NCBI RefSeq assembly: GCF_009905375.1
Contig: NC_133653.1
Span: forward strand, 57,672,673-57,736,672
Length of the DNA: 64,000 bases
Origin: Apium graveolens
Taxonomy: Eukaryota; Streptophyta; Magnoliopsida; Apiales; Apiaceae
Reading direction: 5' to 3'
Of the stretch, positions 1 to 10,729 are shown one piece after another. The first letter of the stretch is position 1; each line of letters starts with the position of its first letter. The notes under the pieces were generated by a model that worked only from the letters and a program-made list of their open reading frames with translations, did no database searches and was not told the DNA's origin. The position numbers were made by a program, and so were the translations under genes.

Positions 1-2
1 AA

Positions 3-1157
3 CAGGCAAGGAAGAACTCTTATGATTCTAATCAGAAGAGTAAATCTGAAAGGGCGTACCTGGCAAAGGGAAGAAGTTGGGATGATACTGACAGTGAAGA
101 TGAAGAAGTTGGGAATCTTGCTCTCATGGCTAGTGATGCAAGCACCTCATCGTCAAGAAAAGAGGTAAAATTTTCTGATGCTGAAATGGTTTATCATCTA
201 AGAGGTAACTTAGATTGTGCTCGTCGTGATAATGAATTGTTAAATCAACAAATCAAAGACCTTGAGAAAGAGGTCAATGAATTAAGACTTGTGCACATTA
301 ATCAAGATAAACTTAAAGACCAAGTATCTTTTCTAGAGAATAGAGTTGACTGTTATAGACAACTCGAAACTATTCTCAAAGACAAGATCACTGGTCTTGA
401 GGCTAAGGTTAAAGCTTACTTTAATTCTTGTTCGAAGTCCAAAGAGTTTTACAATAAGCAAGCTGTTAATCAAACACATGGAATAGGTTATGATTACAAT
501 GCTGCTATTGGAAAATTAGGCATAAACTCCCCTCCTCATGTATGTGCTAAAGGCAGGGAAGTACCACATGTGCTTAAGGGTGTTGATGAACCCCTCTATA
601 AGGAATCAATTGCTGAACCATTTGATGAGACCTCTTTTATTATTCAAGAAGAAATTCGTGCTGAAGATAATGCTAATGGGAAAACTGTCTCCAAGTCAAG
701 TGTGTCAAAAGTTCCAGTCAAGGTTGTGAAAGCAACTGAGACTAACTCAGACACACATGAGTTGGATAGCACAAATGCCATGTCTACCATGCATAAGTTG
801 CCTATTGTTAATCCTTCTCATAAAGCATGTGGTGTTCCTGATTGTATGTCTTGTGCTTTTAATCTGTTGTTTGCTTATTTTAATGGTAAGCATGCTTCTA
901 ATGATAAGACTACTCCTCGTCAGCATGTGAATAATAGAAAGCATGATAGGTCTAAGACTGCTAGTCCTCCTAAAGTTAGAAAGGAGACATTTGTGCCTAA
1001 GCCTAAACATAAATCTGATAAGGCTGTTTTAAAGGTCAAATGTTCAGTCATTGAGAATGTTGAGAATAGTGAAATTAAGAATGTTGTTTTGCCTGATAAA
1101 GGCCAATTTTACAAGTATGCCGGACCCAGCCAAGCTTGGGTTCCGAAGAAGTTCTAA
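3..1157 (+). CDS. Element A gag, C-terminal part (partial at window start)
   Basis: The frame is open from base 3, so the ATG at 126 is internal. Visible parts are an acidic stretch around bases 90-115, a long heptad-like coiled coil from about 185 to 420, a Cys-containing patch (CGVPDCMSC) near 828-850 and a Lys-rich tail ending in a WVPKKF stop. Gag forms the virus-like particle that packages element RNA in the cytoplasm. The zinc knuckle expected in this family is not in the visible part and should lie upstream. The reading frame differs from that of pol (frame 0 against frame 1), so pol expression needs a frameshift or a splice. Assignment rests on position before protease and on resemblance to Sirevirus gag tails. 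Confidence 0.8.
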   Translation, partial: QARKNSYDSNQKSKSERAYLAKGRSWDDTDSEDEEVGNLALMASDASTSSSRKEVKFSDAEMVYHLRGNLDCARRDNELLNQQIKDLEKEVNELRLVHINQDKLKDQVSFLENRVDCYRQLETILKDKITGLEAKVKAYFNSCSKSKEFYNKQAVNQTHGIGYDYNAAIGKLGINSPPHVCAKGREVPHVLKGVDEPLYKESIAEPFDETSFIIQEEIRAEDNANGKTVSKSSVSKVPVKVVKATETNSDTHELDSTNAMSTMHKLPIVNPSHKACGVPDCMSCAFNLLFAYFNGKHASNDKTTPRQHVNNRKHDRSKTASPPKVRKETFVPKPKHKSDKAVLKVKCSVIENVENSEIKNVVLPDKGQFYKYAGPSQAWVPKKF

Positions 1158-4100
1158 TCCATTTGTATTGCAGGGCATTAAACAGGTACAACCGGTAGTG
1201 TGGATTCTTGACAGTGGATCGTCAAGACATATGACCGGAGATAGAGCCCTGCTATCAAATGTGGTTGAGAAAGCTGGCCCAGTGGTTACCTTTGGAGATA
1301 ACAGCAAAGGTTTAACGGAGGGATATGGCTGTTTGCAAGCTGGAAATGTTATCATTGAAAATGTATATCTTGTGCAAGGACTTGAACACAATATGCTTAG
1401 CATTAGTCAGTTCTGTGACAACGGCTACAATGTTTTATTCGACAAGCTGAAGTGTCAGATTCTGCACAAGAAAAGTGAAAAACCCTCTTTAATGGGAATA
1501 CGGAAAGGAAATCTGTTCGTAGCTGACATGAACTCTGGAAGCAATCTTGAAGTCAATTGTTTCTATGCAAAAGCATCGTCAAATGAGAGTTGGCTATGGC
1601 ACAAGAGACTTTCCCATCTCAATTTCAAGACAATGAATTCTCTTGTCAAAAGAGAACTGGTAAGAGGTCTGCCTCAGCTGGAATTCTCTCCAGAAGGACT
1701 ATGTGAGGCTTGCCAGAAAGGAAAGTCAAAGAAAGCAAGTCACAAAGGCACTGACACATCTTCCATAACTGGTGTTCTGCAATTATTGCACATGGATTTA
1801 TTTGGACCAGTTAATATCCTTTCTATGTCAAAGAAGTGTTACTGTCTTGTGATAGTTGATGACTATTCCAAGTATACGTGGGTTTTATTTCTTCACTCTA
1901 AGGATGAAACACCACAAGTTGTGATTGATCATATCAAGATGATTGAGTTAGATTCTAACGTCCCTGTTAGAGCAATAAGGTCAGATAATGGAACAGAATT
2001 CAAGAATGCACTTCTAAATGGATTCTGTACAGACAAAGGGATTACCAGACAATTTTCAGCTCCTAGAACCCCTCAGCAAAATGGAGTGGTAGAAAGGAAG
2101 AATCGTACATTGATTGAAGCTGCAAGAACGATGTTAAATGAATCAGGTCTTCCAATGTACTTTTGGGCTGAAGCTGTCAATACTGCATGTTATACTCAGA
2201 ATCGAACTCTAATCAACAAAGACTTCATGAAAACTCCTTATGAGATTTTGAATGAACAGAAACCTTCTATCAAATACTTTCATGTATTTGGTGCCAGATG
2301 CTTCGTGCTCAAGGATGGAGATGATCGTCGTGGTAAGTTCGAGGCAAAGGCATATGAGGGTATTTTTGTTGGATATGGAAGAAGATCATATAGAGTGTAT
2401 ATCATTGATCAACACAAAGTAACTGAAAGTGTCAATGTTACTTTTGATGACACTAAACTCCCTAGTATCCAAACTGAAGATCCTTCTGAGAAACTGAAGT
2501 TTGATGATATGTCAGATTCAGAGTCAGAACATGGTCAAGAACCTGAGGTTGTTGCTGTTGAAGAACCTGTTAATCCTGATATTACTCAAGGTAATAGTGA
2601 TGGAATCTCTGGAAACAATGGAGATACCACTGCTACTGACGGAGAATCTTCAAGTCAACATGGCAACAACTCAGGGGGAGATGCTGAAGGATCATCTAGT
2701 AGGACACAACATCATAATGAATTTCAAGGCGAATCATCAAGATCAAATCTTCCAAGACAGACAGTCTGGAATAAAGCTCACCCTTTTGAGTTGATTATTG
2801 GTGATCCAGATGTTGGAGTCAGAACTAGACGTGCTACTCAAAATGAGTGTCTGTTCTCAGGATTTCTTTCTGAGATAGAACCTAAGAAAATTGAAGAAGC
2901 ACTAACTGATCCAGATTGGGTGATTGCTATGCAAGATGAACTCAATCAGTTTGAAAGTCAACAAGTCTGGAAACTGGTACCTAGGCCTGTACACAAGAAA
3001 GCTGTTGGTACAAGGTGGGTATTCAGGAATAAACTAGATGAAGATGGTGTGGTTACAAGAAACAAGGCAAGACTGGTAGCTAAAGGGTATTCTCAAGCTG
3101 AAGGTATTGATTATGATGAAACCTATGCTCCAGTGGCTAGACTTGAGGCCATCAGGATATTTCTGGCATTCGCAGCATTTTCAAACTTTAAAGTTTATCA
3201 AATGGATGTCAAGAGCGCCTTTCTGAATGGAAAGTTGGATGAAGAGGTATATGTAGAGCAACCTCCTGGTTTTGAAGATCCAGATCATATGGATTTTGTC
3301 TTCTTTCTTTTCAAGGCTATCTATGGGCTAAAACAGTCACCAAGAAAATGGTATGACACTCTCTCTGAATTTCTTAATGAAAATAGCTTTATTAGAGGTG
3401 TCATAGACAAAACTCTCTTTTCTAAAAAACATAAGAATGATACTATATTAGTCCAAGTCTATGTGGATGATATAATATTTGGGTCTACTAATGATAATCT
3501 CTGTAAGAGATTTGCTAAGTTAATGCACAGCAAGTTTGAAATGAGCATGATGGGAGAGCTGAAGTTCTTTCTTGGATTACAAGTAAATCAAAGGTTAGAT
3601 GGAACATTTATTTGTCAATCCAAGTATCTCAAGGAACTCCTCAAAAAGTACAATCTAGAGGATTCTGCATCAGCAAGGACTCCATCAACTACAGCTGTCA
3701 AGCTTGGACCATGTGAAAACTCCATTAAGGTAGATGTCACAAGCTATAGAGGTATGATTGGCTCGTTACTCTATCTTACTGCAAGTAGACCAGATATTAT
3801 GTATGCTACATGTTTATGTGCAAGGTTCCAAGCGGATCCTAGAGATATTCATCTCGTTGCTGTTAAACGAATCTTAAGATATCTTAAGGGAACACCAAAT
3901 CTAGGTATTTGGTACCCTAAAGAATCTGGTTTTAACCTTGTTGGATATACAGATTCAGATTACGCAGGAAGTGTTGTTGATAGGAAAAGCACCTCAGGAA
4001 GTTGTCAATTCCTAGGAAGCAGGCTAGTCTCATGGTACAGCAAGAAACAGCAAACAGTTTCCAACTCAACGGCCGAGGCTGAATATATTGCTGCTGGAAG

Positions 4101-4410
4101 CTGCTGTGCTCAGATCTTGTGGATTAGGAATCAACTACGAGACTATGGCTCTGTATTGAACAAGATTCCTATTTTATGTGACAATACAAGTGCAATAGCC
4201 ATCACCAACAACCCTGTGCAGCACTCGAGGACAAAGCACATTGACATCAGGTATCATTTTATTAGAGAGCACGTCATGAATGGTACTGTTGAACTATTTT
4301 TTGTTCCAACAGAAGAACAAATAGCAGATATTTTCACTAAACCACTTGACGAATCCACATTTACCAGATTAGTTGGTAAATTGGGCATGTTAAATAGTTT
4401 TAGTGATTAA
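1051..4410 (+). CDS. Element A pol: protease, integrase, reverse transcriptase, RNase H
   Basis: Intact 1,119-codon frame. Counting from the ATG at 1051: aspartic protease DSGSS at 54-58; integrase HHCC zinc domain with [10 protein letters not shown] from about 183 and CEAC near 218; integrase catalytic residues in HMDLFGP (about 249), RSDNGTEF (about 312) and GVVERKN (about 348); RT with [13 protein letters not shown] and catalytic YVDD at about 804; RNase H with TDSDYAG near 967 and the terminal [10 protein letters not shown] motif. All key residues are present. The first 40 or so codons overlap gag in another frame and are probably not native. Recognisable homology starts near 1195, and a natural start may be the splice-like junction at 1174. 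The protein would cleave gag-pol, copy element RNA and integrate the cDNA. Confidence 0.93.
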   Translation: MRMLRIVKLRMLFCLIKANFTSMPDPAKLGFRRSSNPFVLQGIKQVQPVVWILDSGSSRHMTGDRALLSNVVEKAGPVVTFGDNSKGLTEGYGCLQAGNVIIENVYLVQGLEHNMLSISQFCDNGYNVLFDKLKCQILHKKSEKPSLMGIRKGNLFVADMNSGSNLEVNCFYAKASSNESWLWHKRLSHLNFKTMNSLVKRELVRGLPQLEFSPEGLCEACQKGKSKKASHKGTDTSSITGVLQLLHMDLFGPVNILSMSKKCYCLVIVDDYSKYTWVLFLHSKDETPQVVIDHIKMIELDSNVPVRAIRSDNGTEFKNALLNGFCTDKGITRQFSAPRTPQQNGVVERKNRTLIEAARTMLNESGLPMYFWAEAVNTACYTQNRTLINKDFMKTPYEILNEQKPSIKYFHVFGARCFVLKDGDDRRGKFEAKAYEGIFVGYGRRSYRVYIIDQHKVTESVNVTFDDTKLPSIQTEDPSEKLKFDDMSDSESEHGQEPEVVAVEEPVNPDITQGNSDGISGNNGDTTATDGESSSQHGNNSGGDAEGSSSRTQHHNEFQGESSRSNLPRQTVWNKAHPFELIIGDPDVGVRTRRATQNECLFSGFLSEIEPKKIEEALTDPDWVIAMQDELNQFESQQVWKLVPRPVHKKAVGTRWVFRNKLDEDGVVTRNKARLVAKGYSQAEGIDYDETYAPVARLEAIRIFLAFAAFSNFKVYQMDVKSAFLNGKLDEEVYVEQPPGFEDPDHMDFVFFLFKAIYGLKQSPRKWYDTLSEFLNENSFIRGVIDKTLFSKKHKNDTILVQVYVDDIIFGSTNDNLCKRFAKLMHSKFEMSMMGELKFFLGLQVNQRLDGTFICQSKYLKELLKKYNLEDSASARTPSTTAVKLGPCENSIKVDVTSYRGMIGSLLYLTASRPDIMYATCLCARFQADPRDIHLVAVKRILRYLKGTPNLGIWYPKESGFNLVGYTDSDYAGSVVDRKSTSGSCQFLGSRLVSWYSKKQQTVSNSTAEAEYIAAGSCCAQILWIRNQLRDYGSVLNKIPILCDNTSAIAITNNPVQHSRTKHIDIRYHFIREHVMNGTVELFFVPTEEQIADIFTKPLDESTFTRLVGKLGMLNSFSD
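1152..1175 (+). promoter_or_regulatory. Possible 3' splice site at the gag-pol boundary of A
   Basis: The gag stop TAA (1155-1157) lies in TTCTAAT, which resembles a plant branch point. It is followed by a T-rich stretch and TTGCAG, with AG at 1172-1173. The base after AG is the first base of a pol codon, in phase 0. Element F has a comparable site at 55118-55141. Function is inferred only. Confidence 0.35.
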
Positions 4411-4794
4411 TTTAATTAATATCTGGAATCTGTTCTTGAATGAATTTACAAATAAATTTTTCATAAATGAAAAATTCATTTGCAAATTTATTTTATCATT
4501 TTATCATATTTCTTGCTTATTTCTATGTAATATATATTATCTTATCTATGTTATTTACTCTACTTGTTAATTGAAAATATCTCAGAATATTTTATTTCCT
4601 CTAAAAATATTTTTCTATGAATTTTATTTGCCAAAATTCAACAGAAATCTATTTTTGGAATAAAAATAATTAATTCTGATATATTATCTTTGTTTCTGTA
4701 AAAATTATAAGTTTTTATTTCAGTTTTACTGTTTTGAAATGAAGGTTCAGTACTTAATTAGATGTCTGTACATATTCATTTTATTTTAATACTG

Positions 4795-5195
4795 CAAAGA
4801 CAATCGGCAAGACAATTAAAATTGTCTTGCTGAAAATCATTTCAGTATAAATGAAAATATAAATCCGTTATGTCTATTTTATCTTATTCTAGGAAGACAA
4901 TCGGCAAGACAATTGAAATTGTCTTGCTGAAAGTCATTTTAGTAATATTGATTGCTTATTTTAATATCAGATTAATTTTATAACTGGCAAGACAATCGGT
5001 AGGACTATTGATTGTCATGCCAGTAATAAAATTAATATCAGAATAATTTTGTTTTATTTTGTACTGGTATGACAATCGGTATGACTATCAGATTGTCATA
5101 CCAGTTATATTTTTAATACTCATTTTATTTGTTTCATTTCCTTCTTTTAGCCTGGTATGACAATCGGTATGACAATCCCGGATTGTCATACCAGC
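4795..5195 (+). repeat. Five palindromic repeats upstream of ORF3 in A
   Basis: Five copies begin near 4795, 4892, 4983, 5063 and 5152, spaced 80-100 bases. Each reads roughly GACAATCGGYAWGACAAT and is followed within a few bases by its inverse, ATTGTCWTRCC, so each can fold into a hairpin. Copies differ at individual positions but keep the core. The same core recurs in the LTR of this element at 9963-10222. Confidence 0.9.
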
Positions 5196-5198
5196 TGT

Positions 5199-5207
5199 TA
5201 TATAAGG
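5199..5207 (+). promoter_or_regulatory. TATA box, putative internal ORF3 promoter of A
   Basis: TATATAAGG lies four bases after the last palindromic repeat. It is followed by a CT-rich stretch typical of plant 5' leaders. The ORF3 ATG is about 500 bases downstream. No transcript evidence is available here. Confidence 0.5.
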
Positions 5208-5711
5208 CTGTTGCTGTTTTGTTTTGAATCACTTTCAACTTAGCAGTTCATTTTCAGAATTTCTAACAGTTTTCTCTCCTCTTTTACTCTCTTCTCTCTC
5301 CTCGAACAAGATCAAAACCAAACCAAAAATCTGATTCATTTCTTTGCTCGAGTTTTTACTCAGCACACTTAATCATCACTTTGTGATATATACATACAAG
5401 TATATACATAAAGAAGTGCTGCTGAAATTTTCTTAAAAAAAATAAAAATTATTATAAAAAACGCAAAAATCAAATTAAAATCAAGTTGCCCCTTCAAATT
5501 CCATTTTAATTTTAATTTCTTACTTGTGTCTTTTGGTGTATCAAAATTGTGCTTGTGAGTTAAGAATTTTAACGAGATACATTTCGGTCTAAATTTTTCG
5601 ATTATAATTAATTTAATTCGAATTATTAAATTAATTTAATTAATTCGAATTTTCTTAATATTATTCTTAAAATTCTGAAAAGCTTGTGTCTTATTATTTT
5701 TCTTTTAAAAA

Positions 5712-8700
5712 ATGGCTCTCAATTTCCAAATTGTCGCACATAATCAAGTTGGTTATTTTAATCCGGAAAAATGTGATGTTGAAAAATTTAAGCCGTGGAT
5801 TAGATTTTTAAATGATCATTCGATTGTTAGCTCTGCTATTAAATCAAATGTGATTTTAAACGTCGATCTTCTTAGACTGATTTGCACAACTTCTACTGTG
5901 GCCGATGATTCAAAATCTTTTTCATTCACCATCGCAAACACACAGTATGTAGTTGATGAAACAGTCGTCAATCGTGCTTTAAATTTTCCACTAGACAATT
6001 TCTGTAATTTACCCTCTGAAAATGATATCACAAATTTTTTCAATGCCATTCACTATCAGGGGGTGATCAATTTAACCAAACTTTCTAAATCAAATTTGGT
6101 GTCTGAATGGGATATATTCTTCGATACACTTTCCAAAGTGTTTGCCAACTGCACAAAATCTAATTTTCATAACATTACTTCCACCCTGCAGTATATTGGT
6201 CTTGCGATTGTTTTCAATCAAAGGATCAATTTTGGCAAACTACTTTTTCCCATTCTCCTGAGACGTCTAACTTCTGCTTTACGTGATCATTCTACAAATC
6301 GTAGGGTATCATGTTACTATGCTCGTTTTCTTATGCTCATAGCAGATCATCTACTCACCCCTGAACACAAATCACTTTTTGCTAACTCTGCTGTAACTGA
6401 ACCCCCACCAGTTAGCAAAAAGATTTACACTCGCCAAGACACAACCTTCAAATTTATGCAAGTACCAGTACTTGTATCTGCTTTCATGGCCAATTATATT
6501 CCATTACCTATTTTTAATCTACCCGGCCATGAACAGCAACCTCAACCTCCAGTGGTACAAGCCACCCAGACTCTTCCATTACAGGTAGTAATTCCTCTCT
6601 CTCACTCTCTTCCTACTTCTGTTAACAGACCCTCAGTGGTTGATAGGGCTGACCATGAAGTTGTAGAACCACAGCTTCAATCCCAGGTCATAGAGCCAAA
6701 CACAGAGTCTCATTCTATCTCACCCTTTCCCCCACTGTCAAAAATGTTACCCAGAAGATTATTAGGAAGTAGTAAAATGTCAAATTTGAGTGAACCCTCA
6801 GCTCTGCCTCCTCCTAAGAAAAGAAAAACCTATTCTGAGGCATCTGAAAGCCCATCCTTGTCCTCCCAACAGGACATGGACTTTGAAATGGCCAATGAAC
6901 AGTTACTAGAGGCATCCTCTCAACAGGATGCATCTATTGAAATTCGCCATCGGGCCATGGCATCCTGTACTGAGTCAAGCACAATTCCATTACTCACAAT
7001 GGAACCATACACTTCCCCAGATAATACTCAGGACACCCAGCGAGGAGTGCACGTCGAGTCGGTTACAGTGCCTGCCATAGTTACGGCAGAAGAGCATTCA
7101 CATGCTTCAGAGGGAAAATCTGACTCTCCGCCATCTTTAATAGAGTCATTTTCTCCCCTCCCAGATCAAACACCTCTGGCTCCCTTATGGGATTCTCCAC
7201 TCGCAGATTTATCTGGAGAAAGTGGAGGGCAACTCGGTCAATCTATCCCTGAAGCAATTCAGACATCTATTCCAAAAGATTTGATAGCATTGACTGAGGA
7301 TCGGGACTCGCGAATTCCCATTGCACCACCACTGACCTCTCTTGAAGAGGCTAGGGTGATTTTTTATGCAGGTACACAAGAACAGCAATTGGAAGACTCC
7401 TCACGAGCAATCATATTGAGAGAAACACATGCACGTGAGATGAGTGAACCAAATACGAGTGAACTTCAGGTGAGAGCACACACAGACACTGATACTGTCA
7501 ACCTGTTAGCTCAGATTGCTGCCCTGAAAGAAGAACTTGCCAAAAGTCAAGCTGAAGCTCAAGCATTCAAAGCACAAGTGGTTGAACGGTCTTCTTCTTC
7601 CACCTCTGTCGACAATCAGCTTGCGATCATAAGGAATGACATCTCAGATTTAAAGACTGCTGTAATACCAAAGCTCAATTCTATTCAGGACACTCCAAAC
7701 TTATCAGCTGATGACATATCCAACTTCTGCTCCCTACATACAAGAATGACTTCTCTTGAAGACCTCGTTGAGATGAATCATTCACTAGACAACTCAAGAT
7801 TTCTAAAGATAGAGACGGGCATGGAACATCTGAATGAAGGCATGAAGCACTTATATTACATGATCAAGAATTCTCATTGCCCTAATGAAGAACAAAGAGC
7901 TTATTTTGAAGGACCGTCTGGTGGAGGATCAGGCTCTGGAAGTGGTGGAGGTTTCAAAGGAAAGTCTGTAGAGGATCCCTCAACTAAGGGGGAGAAGAAA
8001 GGAGGGAGTAGTTCCAAAGGGAAAGAAAAAGATACTTCTGCTGGAGATAAAGGAAAGGCTGATGATGCCTACTACAGTGGAGAACAGGATGACTTCGATA
8101 TTTTTGACATTCCCACTGAACCAGCTCAGGAAGATAAAGATGGGTTATTTGAAGCTGAAGAAGAAAGTGATTTTGAAGATTGGGAAGAAGAAGATACAGT
8201 GGATCCTAGGTTTGAGAAAGAATTTCAGAAAGAAAAGTCAGAGATGCAAAGAAAAGAAGCTGAACTTAAGAAGGTCTCACAGATCATTGACAGGAGAAAA
8301 GACATTCAAAGAACAGAAACTCTTCAAAAGCAACGTCTTCATGACATTAAAGCTCAAGAAAGGAGAAGAGATGTCAGACTGAAGATTGGTGGAAAGTGGG
8401 ATGAAGCTAGGAGAGTACTCGATATGCCTCAGCTATGCACTAACAATGATAGGCAGTTCTTACATCTTCTGGACAAGCTGGAAATCTCAAATCCTAACAA
8501 TGACATGTACATGAATGCTATCAAGACTGAAGTCTCAAGGATCACAGCTGCTTTTGATAGATCCCTAAATGAGATGAGCATTTTTGTATATTGTCAGAGT
8601 GAAGGATCATTCAAGGTGTCACTTCATCTATTCGAGAATCGTTCGTTGTCAGAGATTTGGGTTCTTTTAAACAAAGTGAAAAGAAGCTCAGAGTTGAATG

Positions 8701-9098
8701 AAGTTCTTCGGGAAAGACTTAAAGAGTTTGCCAGCAGGGCTAGTCCTCAAGTGGTCAACAATCCTCATCAAGTGAGATTCTTTAAGTCTGATTGTCTTCA
8801 AATCTGTCAGCTAGATGTACAATCTCTTAAAGACTACTCAGCTAAGCATCTGGTCTGGATGGAACATCATTTGAGAACAGCTGGATATTCATCCATGTTG
8901 AAGACTCAAGCTGCTGACTTGATTCAAGCTTATTGTGAGAAGAATGTTAAAAGGTACAATCAACTCAAGAATAAGTTGAAGACAGTTGGAGTTCAACCAG
9001 TCAGACCTGCAAGCTTCACTTCAGAAAAGGATCGTGTTTTTGACAAGGAATTGCTTCAAGATTTAGAAGAAGGTGAAGTCAGAAGAGAAGACAACTAA
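5712..9098 (+). CDS. Element A ORF3 (Sirevirus env-like protein), 1,128 residues
   Basis: Intact frame starting at an ATG with A-rich context, the first long ORF after pol. Residues 1 to about 265 look globular and resemble the putative plant transposon protein domain. Residues 266-590 are rich in Pro, Ser and Glu and contain PPPKKRKT, with the basic core KKRK at 369-372, an SV40-type nuclear-localisation motif. A coiled coil follows at about 597-625, a Gly/Ser/Lys linker near 733-785, an acidic block near 790-830, a highly charged coiled coil at about 835-900 and a globular C-terminus. I see no signal peptide and no hydrophobic membrane span, so the env-like label describes position, not function. 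The role is unknown. Its completeness suggests it has been under selection until recently. Confidence 0.85.
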   Translation: MALNFQIVAHNQVGYFNPEKCDVEKFKPWIRFLNDHSIVSSAIKSNVILNVDLLRLICTTSTVADDSKSFSFTIANTQYVVDETVVNRALNFPLDNFCNLPSENDITNFFNAIHYQGVINLTKLSKSNLVSEWDIFFDTLSKVFANCTKSNFHNITSTLQYIGLAIVFNQRINFGKLLFPILLRRLTSALRDHSTNRRVSCYYARFLMLIADHLLTPEHKSLFANSAVTEPPPVSKKIYTRQDTTFKFMQVPVLVSAFMANYIPLPIFNLPGHEQQPQPPVVQATQTLPLQVVIPLSHSLPTSVNRPSVVDRADHEVVEPQLQSQVIEPNTESHSISPFPPLSKMLPRRLLGSSKMSNLSEPSALPPPKKRKTYSEASESPSLSSQQDMDFEMANEQLLEASSQQDASIEIRHRAMASCTESSTIPLLTMEPYTSPDNTQDTQRGVHVESVTVPAIVTAEEHSHASEGKSDSPPSLIESFSPLPDQTPLAPLWDSPLADLSGESGGQLGQSIPEAIQTSIPKDLIALTEDRDSRIPIAPPLTSLEEARVIFYAGTQEQQLEDSSRAIILRETHAREMSEPNTSELQVRAHTDTDTVNLLAQIAALKEELAKSQAEAQAFKAQVVERSSSSTSVDNQLAIIRNDISDLKTAVIPKLNSIQDTPNLSADDISNFCSLHTRMTSLEDLVEMNHSLDNSRFLKIETGMEHLNEGMKHLYYMIKNSHCPNEEQRAYFEGPSGGGSGSGSGGGFKGKSVEDPSTKGEKKGGSSSKGKEKDTSAGDKGKADDAYYSGEQDDFDIFDIPTEPAQEDKDGLFEAEEESDFEDWEEEDTVDPRFEKEFQKEKSEMQRKEAELKKVSQIIDRRKDIQRTETLQKQRLHDIKAQERRRDVRLKIGGKWDEARRVLDMPQLCTNNDRQFLHLLDKLEISNPNNDMYMNAIKTEVSRITAAFDRSLNEMSIFVYCQSEGSFKVSLHLFENRSLSEIWVLLNKVKRSSELNEVLRERLKEFASRASPQVVNNPHQVRFFKSDCLQICQLDVQSLKDYSAKHLVWMEHHLRTAGYSSMLKTQAADLIQAYCEKNVKRYNQLKNKLKTVGVQPVRPASFTSEKDRVFDKELLQDLEEGEVRREDN

Positions 9099-9360
9099 AG
9101 TCAATTAGCTCAAAACTCAATGTAATATGATTAGAGCGTTATGAATCAAGATAGTCTAATGTAGTTATATGTTCAGGCTAGAGGAACATCTATCTTGTAT
9201 TCACTTGTAAATTTCATTTGGAATCTGGAAAATGTTAAATATAATCCAGAACTTTTCTGCTATTTACTTTACATTACTGTTCATATCTTTTTCTTATTTG
9301 TTAGTTGAGTTATCCTCTAGGTATTTGTTGTTATTGTCTAACAAGCAAATAGGGGGAGAT
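9099..9360 (+). other. Element A 3' untranslated region with polypurine tract
   Basis: Short non-coding stretch after ORF3. It ends in AATAGGGGGAGAT (9348-9360), a polypurine tract directly before the TG that opens the 3' LTR, where plus-strand DNA synthesis would start. Confidence 0.85.
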
Positions 9361-9962
9361 TGAAAGGCATATGTCATAGCCTACTCGTTTATTCGAGTAT
9401 TTAACTCAACTCAAATAAGAATGTAATAAGTAAATAGTGGATCAAGCATCAGAGAGATCTCACAAAGTAACATCTGTCAAAGAATAAAGAAACATTGTTC
9501 ATCTGCAGTCTTGAAGATTCACTGGAAGAAGTTCAAGAAGTTGATCATGCCTCAGTGATATAAATCAAGATCGTGGAATTAATCAAGTGACAGAGATCTC
9601 GTCAAGGTATCATTTATTACAAGGATTCAATCAGAACAACAAAGTCAAGACATGAAGAAACGTCACGAAAGTTAGTCACTCATGAACCAGACAGTACATC
9701 GAGTGTCAGCATTGAAGTGACGGAATTGATTCATAAGTCTCAAAGATTGTCTGAAGAATGGATGCTGCTCAGGGTTAGTATTAATTCTCTATTAATTAAT
9801 TAAGTCATATAATTTAATTAAGAAAATAAATTAACTCTGCAAGGATTAATTTATTGATTAATTGAATTAAATTGATTAATTAATTTAGAATTAATAATGA
9901 GGATTTTCAGAATATTAATTGATTAAAATCTGTGATAATTCTAAAAAGACAACTGATTGTAC

Positions 9963-10222
9963 TAGTATGACAATCGGTATGACAATTGATAGTCATACCG
10001 AATGTCTTACTAATTCAGTTAATTGTTTTGATAGAATTTTTACTTAGATTAAATTCAATTATGTATTCAGAAAAACAATTTCATTTGAACTAATATGACA
10101 ATCGGTATGACAATCAATAGTCATACCGAAAGTCTTGCTAGTTCATTTTAATTGTCTTCCTAGCTCTATTAGATTGTCTCACCGAAAGTCATTCAAGCTC
10201 AAATGGATTGTCACACCAGTTC
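9963..10222 (+). repeat. Palindromic motif copies in the LTR of A
   Basis: Two full copies (9963-10012 and 10093-10140) contain TATGACAATCGGTATGACAA followed by an inverted AGTCATACCGAA. Partial copies follow near 10150, 10170 and 10205. The core matches the array at 4795-5195 upstream of ORF3 in the same element. Confidence 0.85.
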
Positions 10223-10242
10223 TCAACAACTTCGGCTGTGAT

Positions 10243-10250
10243 TATTTAAA
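10243..10250 (+). promoter_or_regulatory. TATA-like box in the LTR of A
   Basis: TATTTAAA lies about 20 bases after the last motif copy and is followed by an A-rich leader. It is the best candidate for the genomic RNA promoter. The arrangement repeats that seen before ORF3. Confidence 0.45.
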
Positions 10251-10613
10251 AAGAAGCAGAAGACATCATCTATCAATACAGCATAACATTTATCAAATAC
10301 AGAGCAGCAAGACACAGAACAAGAAAAAGCAGAGAACAAAAGAAAAATATTTCATCTTCCATCTGCTTATTCAAGATCAAATATTCTAGCTTGTTAATGT
10401 TAAATCCAAACCACTAGAATTACTTATCTTGTTCTTGTATATCAATCTAGCGGATTAAAATCCCTAGAACTTAATCTCAAATCGCTTTTAGCATTTGATC
10501 TTTTAATTACAAAAATAGAAAAAGTTCATGTCGAATTTATTCTAAATTTGTAATAATTGATTTGAGATTAAACCCTTGTAATCGATACCGTAGTTGTAAC
10601 ACCTTTCAAGTTT

Positions 10614-10619
10614 AATAAA
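10614..10619 (+). terminator. Polyadenylation signal in the LTR of A
   Basis: AATAAA about 110 bases before the LTR end, the usual place for the R/U5 polyadenylation signal of a copia LTR. Confidence 0.5.
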
Positions 10620-10729
10620 AGTTTTATTTAACTTGAATTTTGTTTCACAATTTTATTCCGCATTTTATTCGACGAAACGGTATTGTTTGCATTCAACCCC
10701 CCTTCTACAAACAAATTGGGACCTAACAG

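Larger units (their letters stand above)
4411..5711 (+). other. Element A spacer between pol and ORF3
   Basis: About 1.3 kb without a meaningful ORF. The first 380 bases are plain AT-rich sequence. The middle holds five palindromic repeats and a TATA box, listed separately. From about 5260 there is a pyrimidine-rich leader with several TCTCTC blocks, followed by A- and T-rich sequence up to the ORF3 start codon. Confidence 0.8.
1..10728 (+). mobile_element. Element A: Sirevirus-type Ty1/copia retrotransposon, 5' end outside window
   Basis: Order on the + strand is gag C-terminus, protease, integrase, RT, RNase H, a long non-coding spacer, a 1,128-residue third ORF, a polypurine tract and a 3' LTR ending CCTAACA. 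Integrase before RT places it in Ty1/copia, and the extra ORF after pol is the mark of the Sirevirus lineage. The pol and ORF3 frames have no stops, so the element looks young. The 5' LTR, primer binding site and start of gag lie before base 1. At 10729 the sequence switches in the middle of the RT domain of another copia element (B), so A inserted into B. The 5-bp target duplication would be GAATC at 10729-10733, but the left copy is not visible. Confidence 0.93.
9361..10728 (+). repeat. 3' LTR of element A (1,368 bp)
   Basis: Starts TGAAAGGCATATG just after the polypurine tract and ends GGGACCTAACA. The end is fixed by the abrupt change at 10729 into the RT frame of element B. It holds palindromic motif copies, a TATA-like box and an AATAAA signal, listed separately. 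The matching 5' LTR is outside the window, so age cannot be estimated. Confidence 0.9.

Noticed and set aside
4795..5195. Array of spaced repeats resembling a CRISPR
   Set aside because: Repeats are degenerate palindromes, spacers are AT-rich and not uniform, and the context is a plant retrotransposon.
5712..9098. A true retroviral envelope gene
   Set aside because: No signal peptide, no membrane span, no cleavage-site-like or Cys-rich ectodomain pattern visible.
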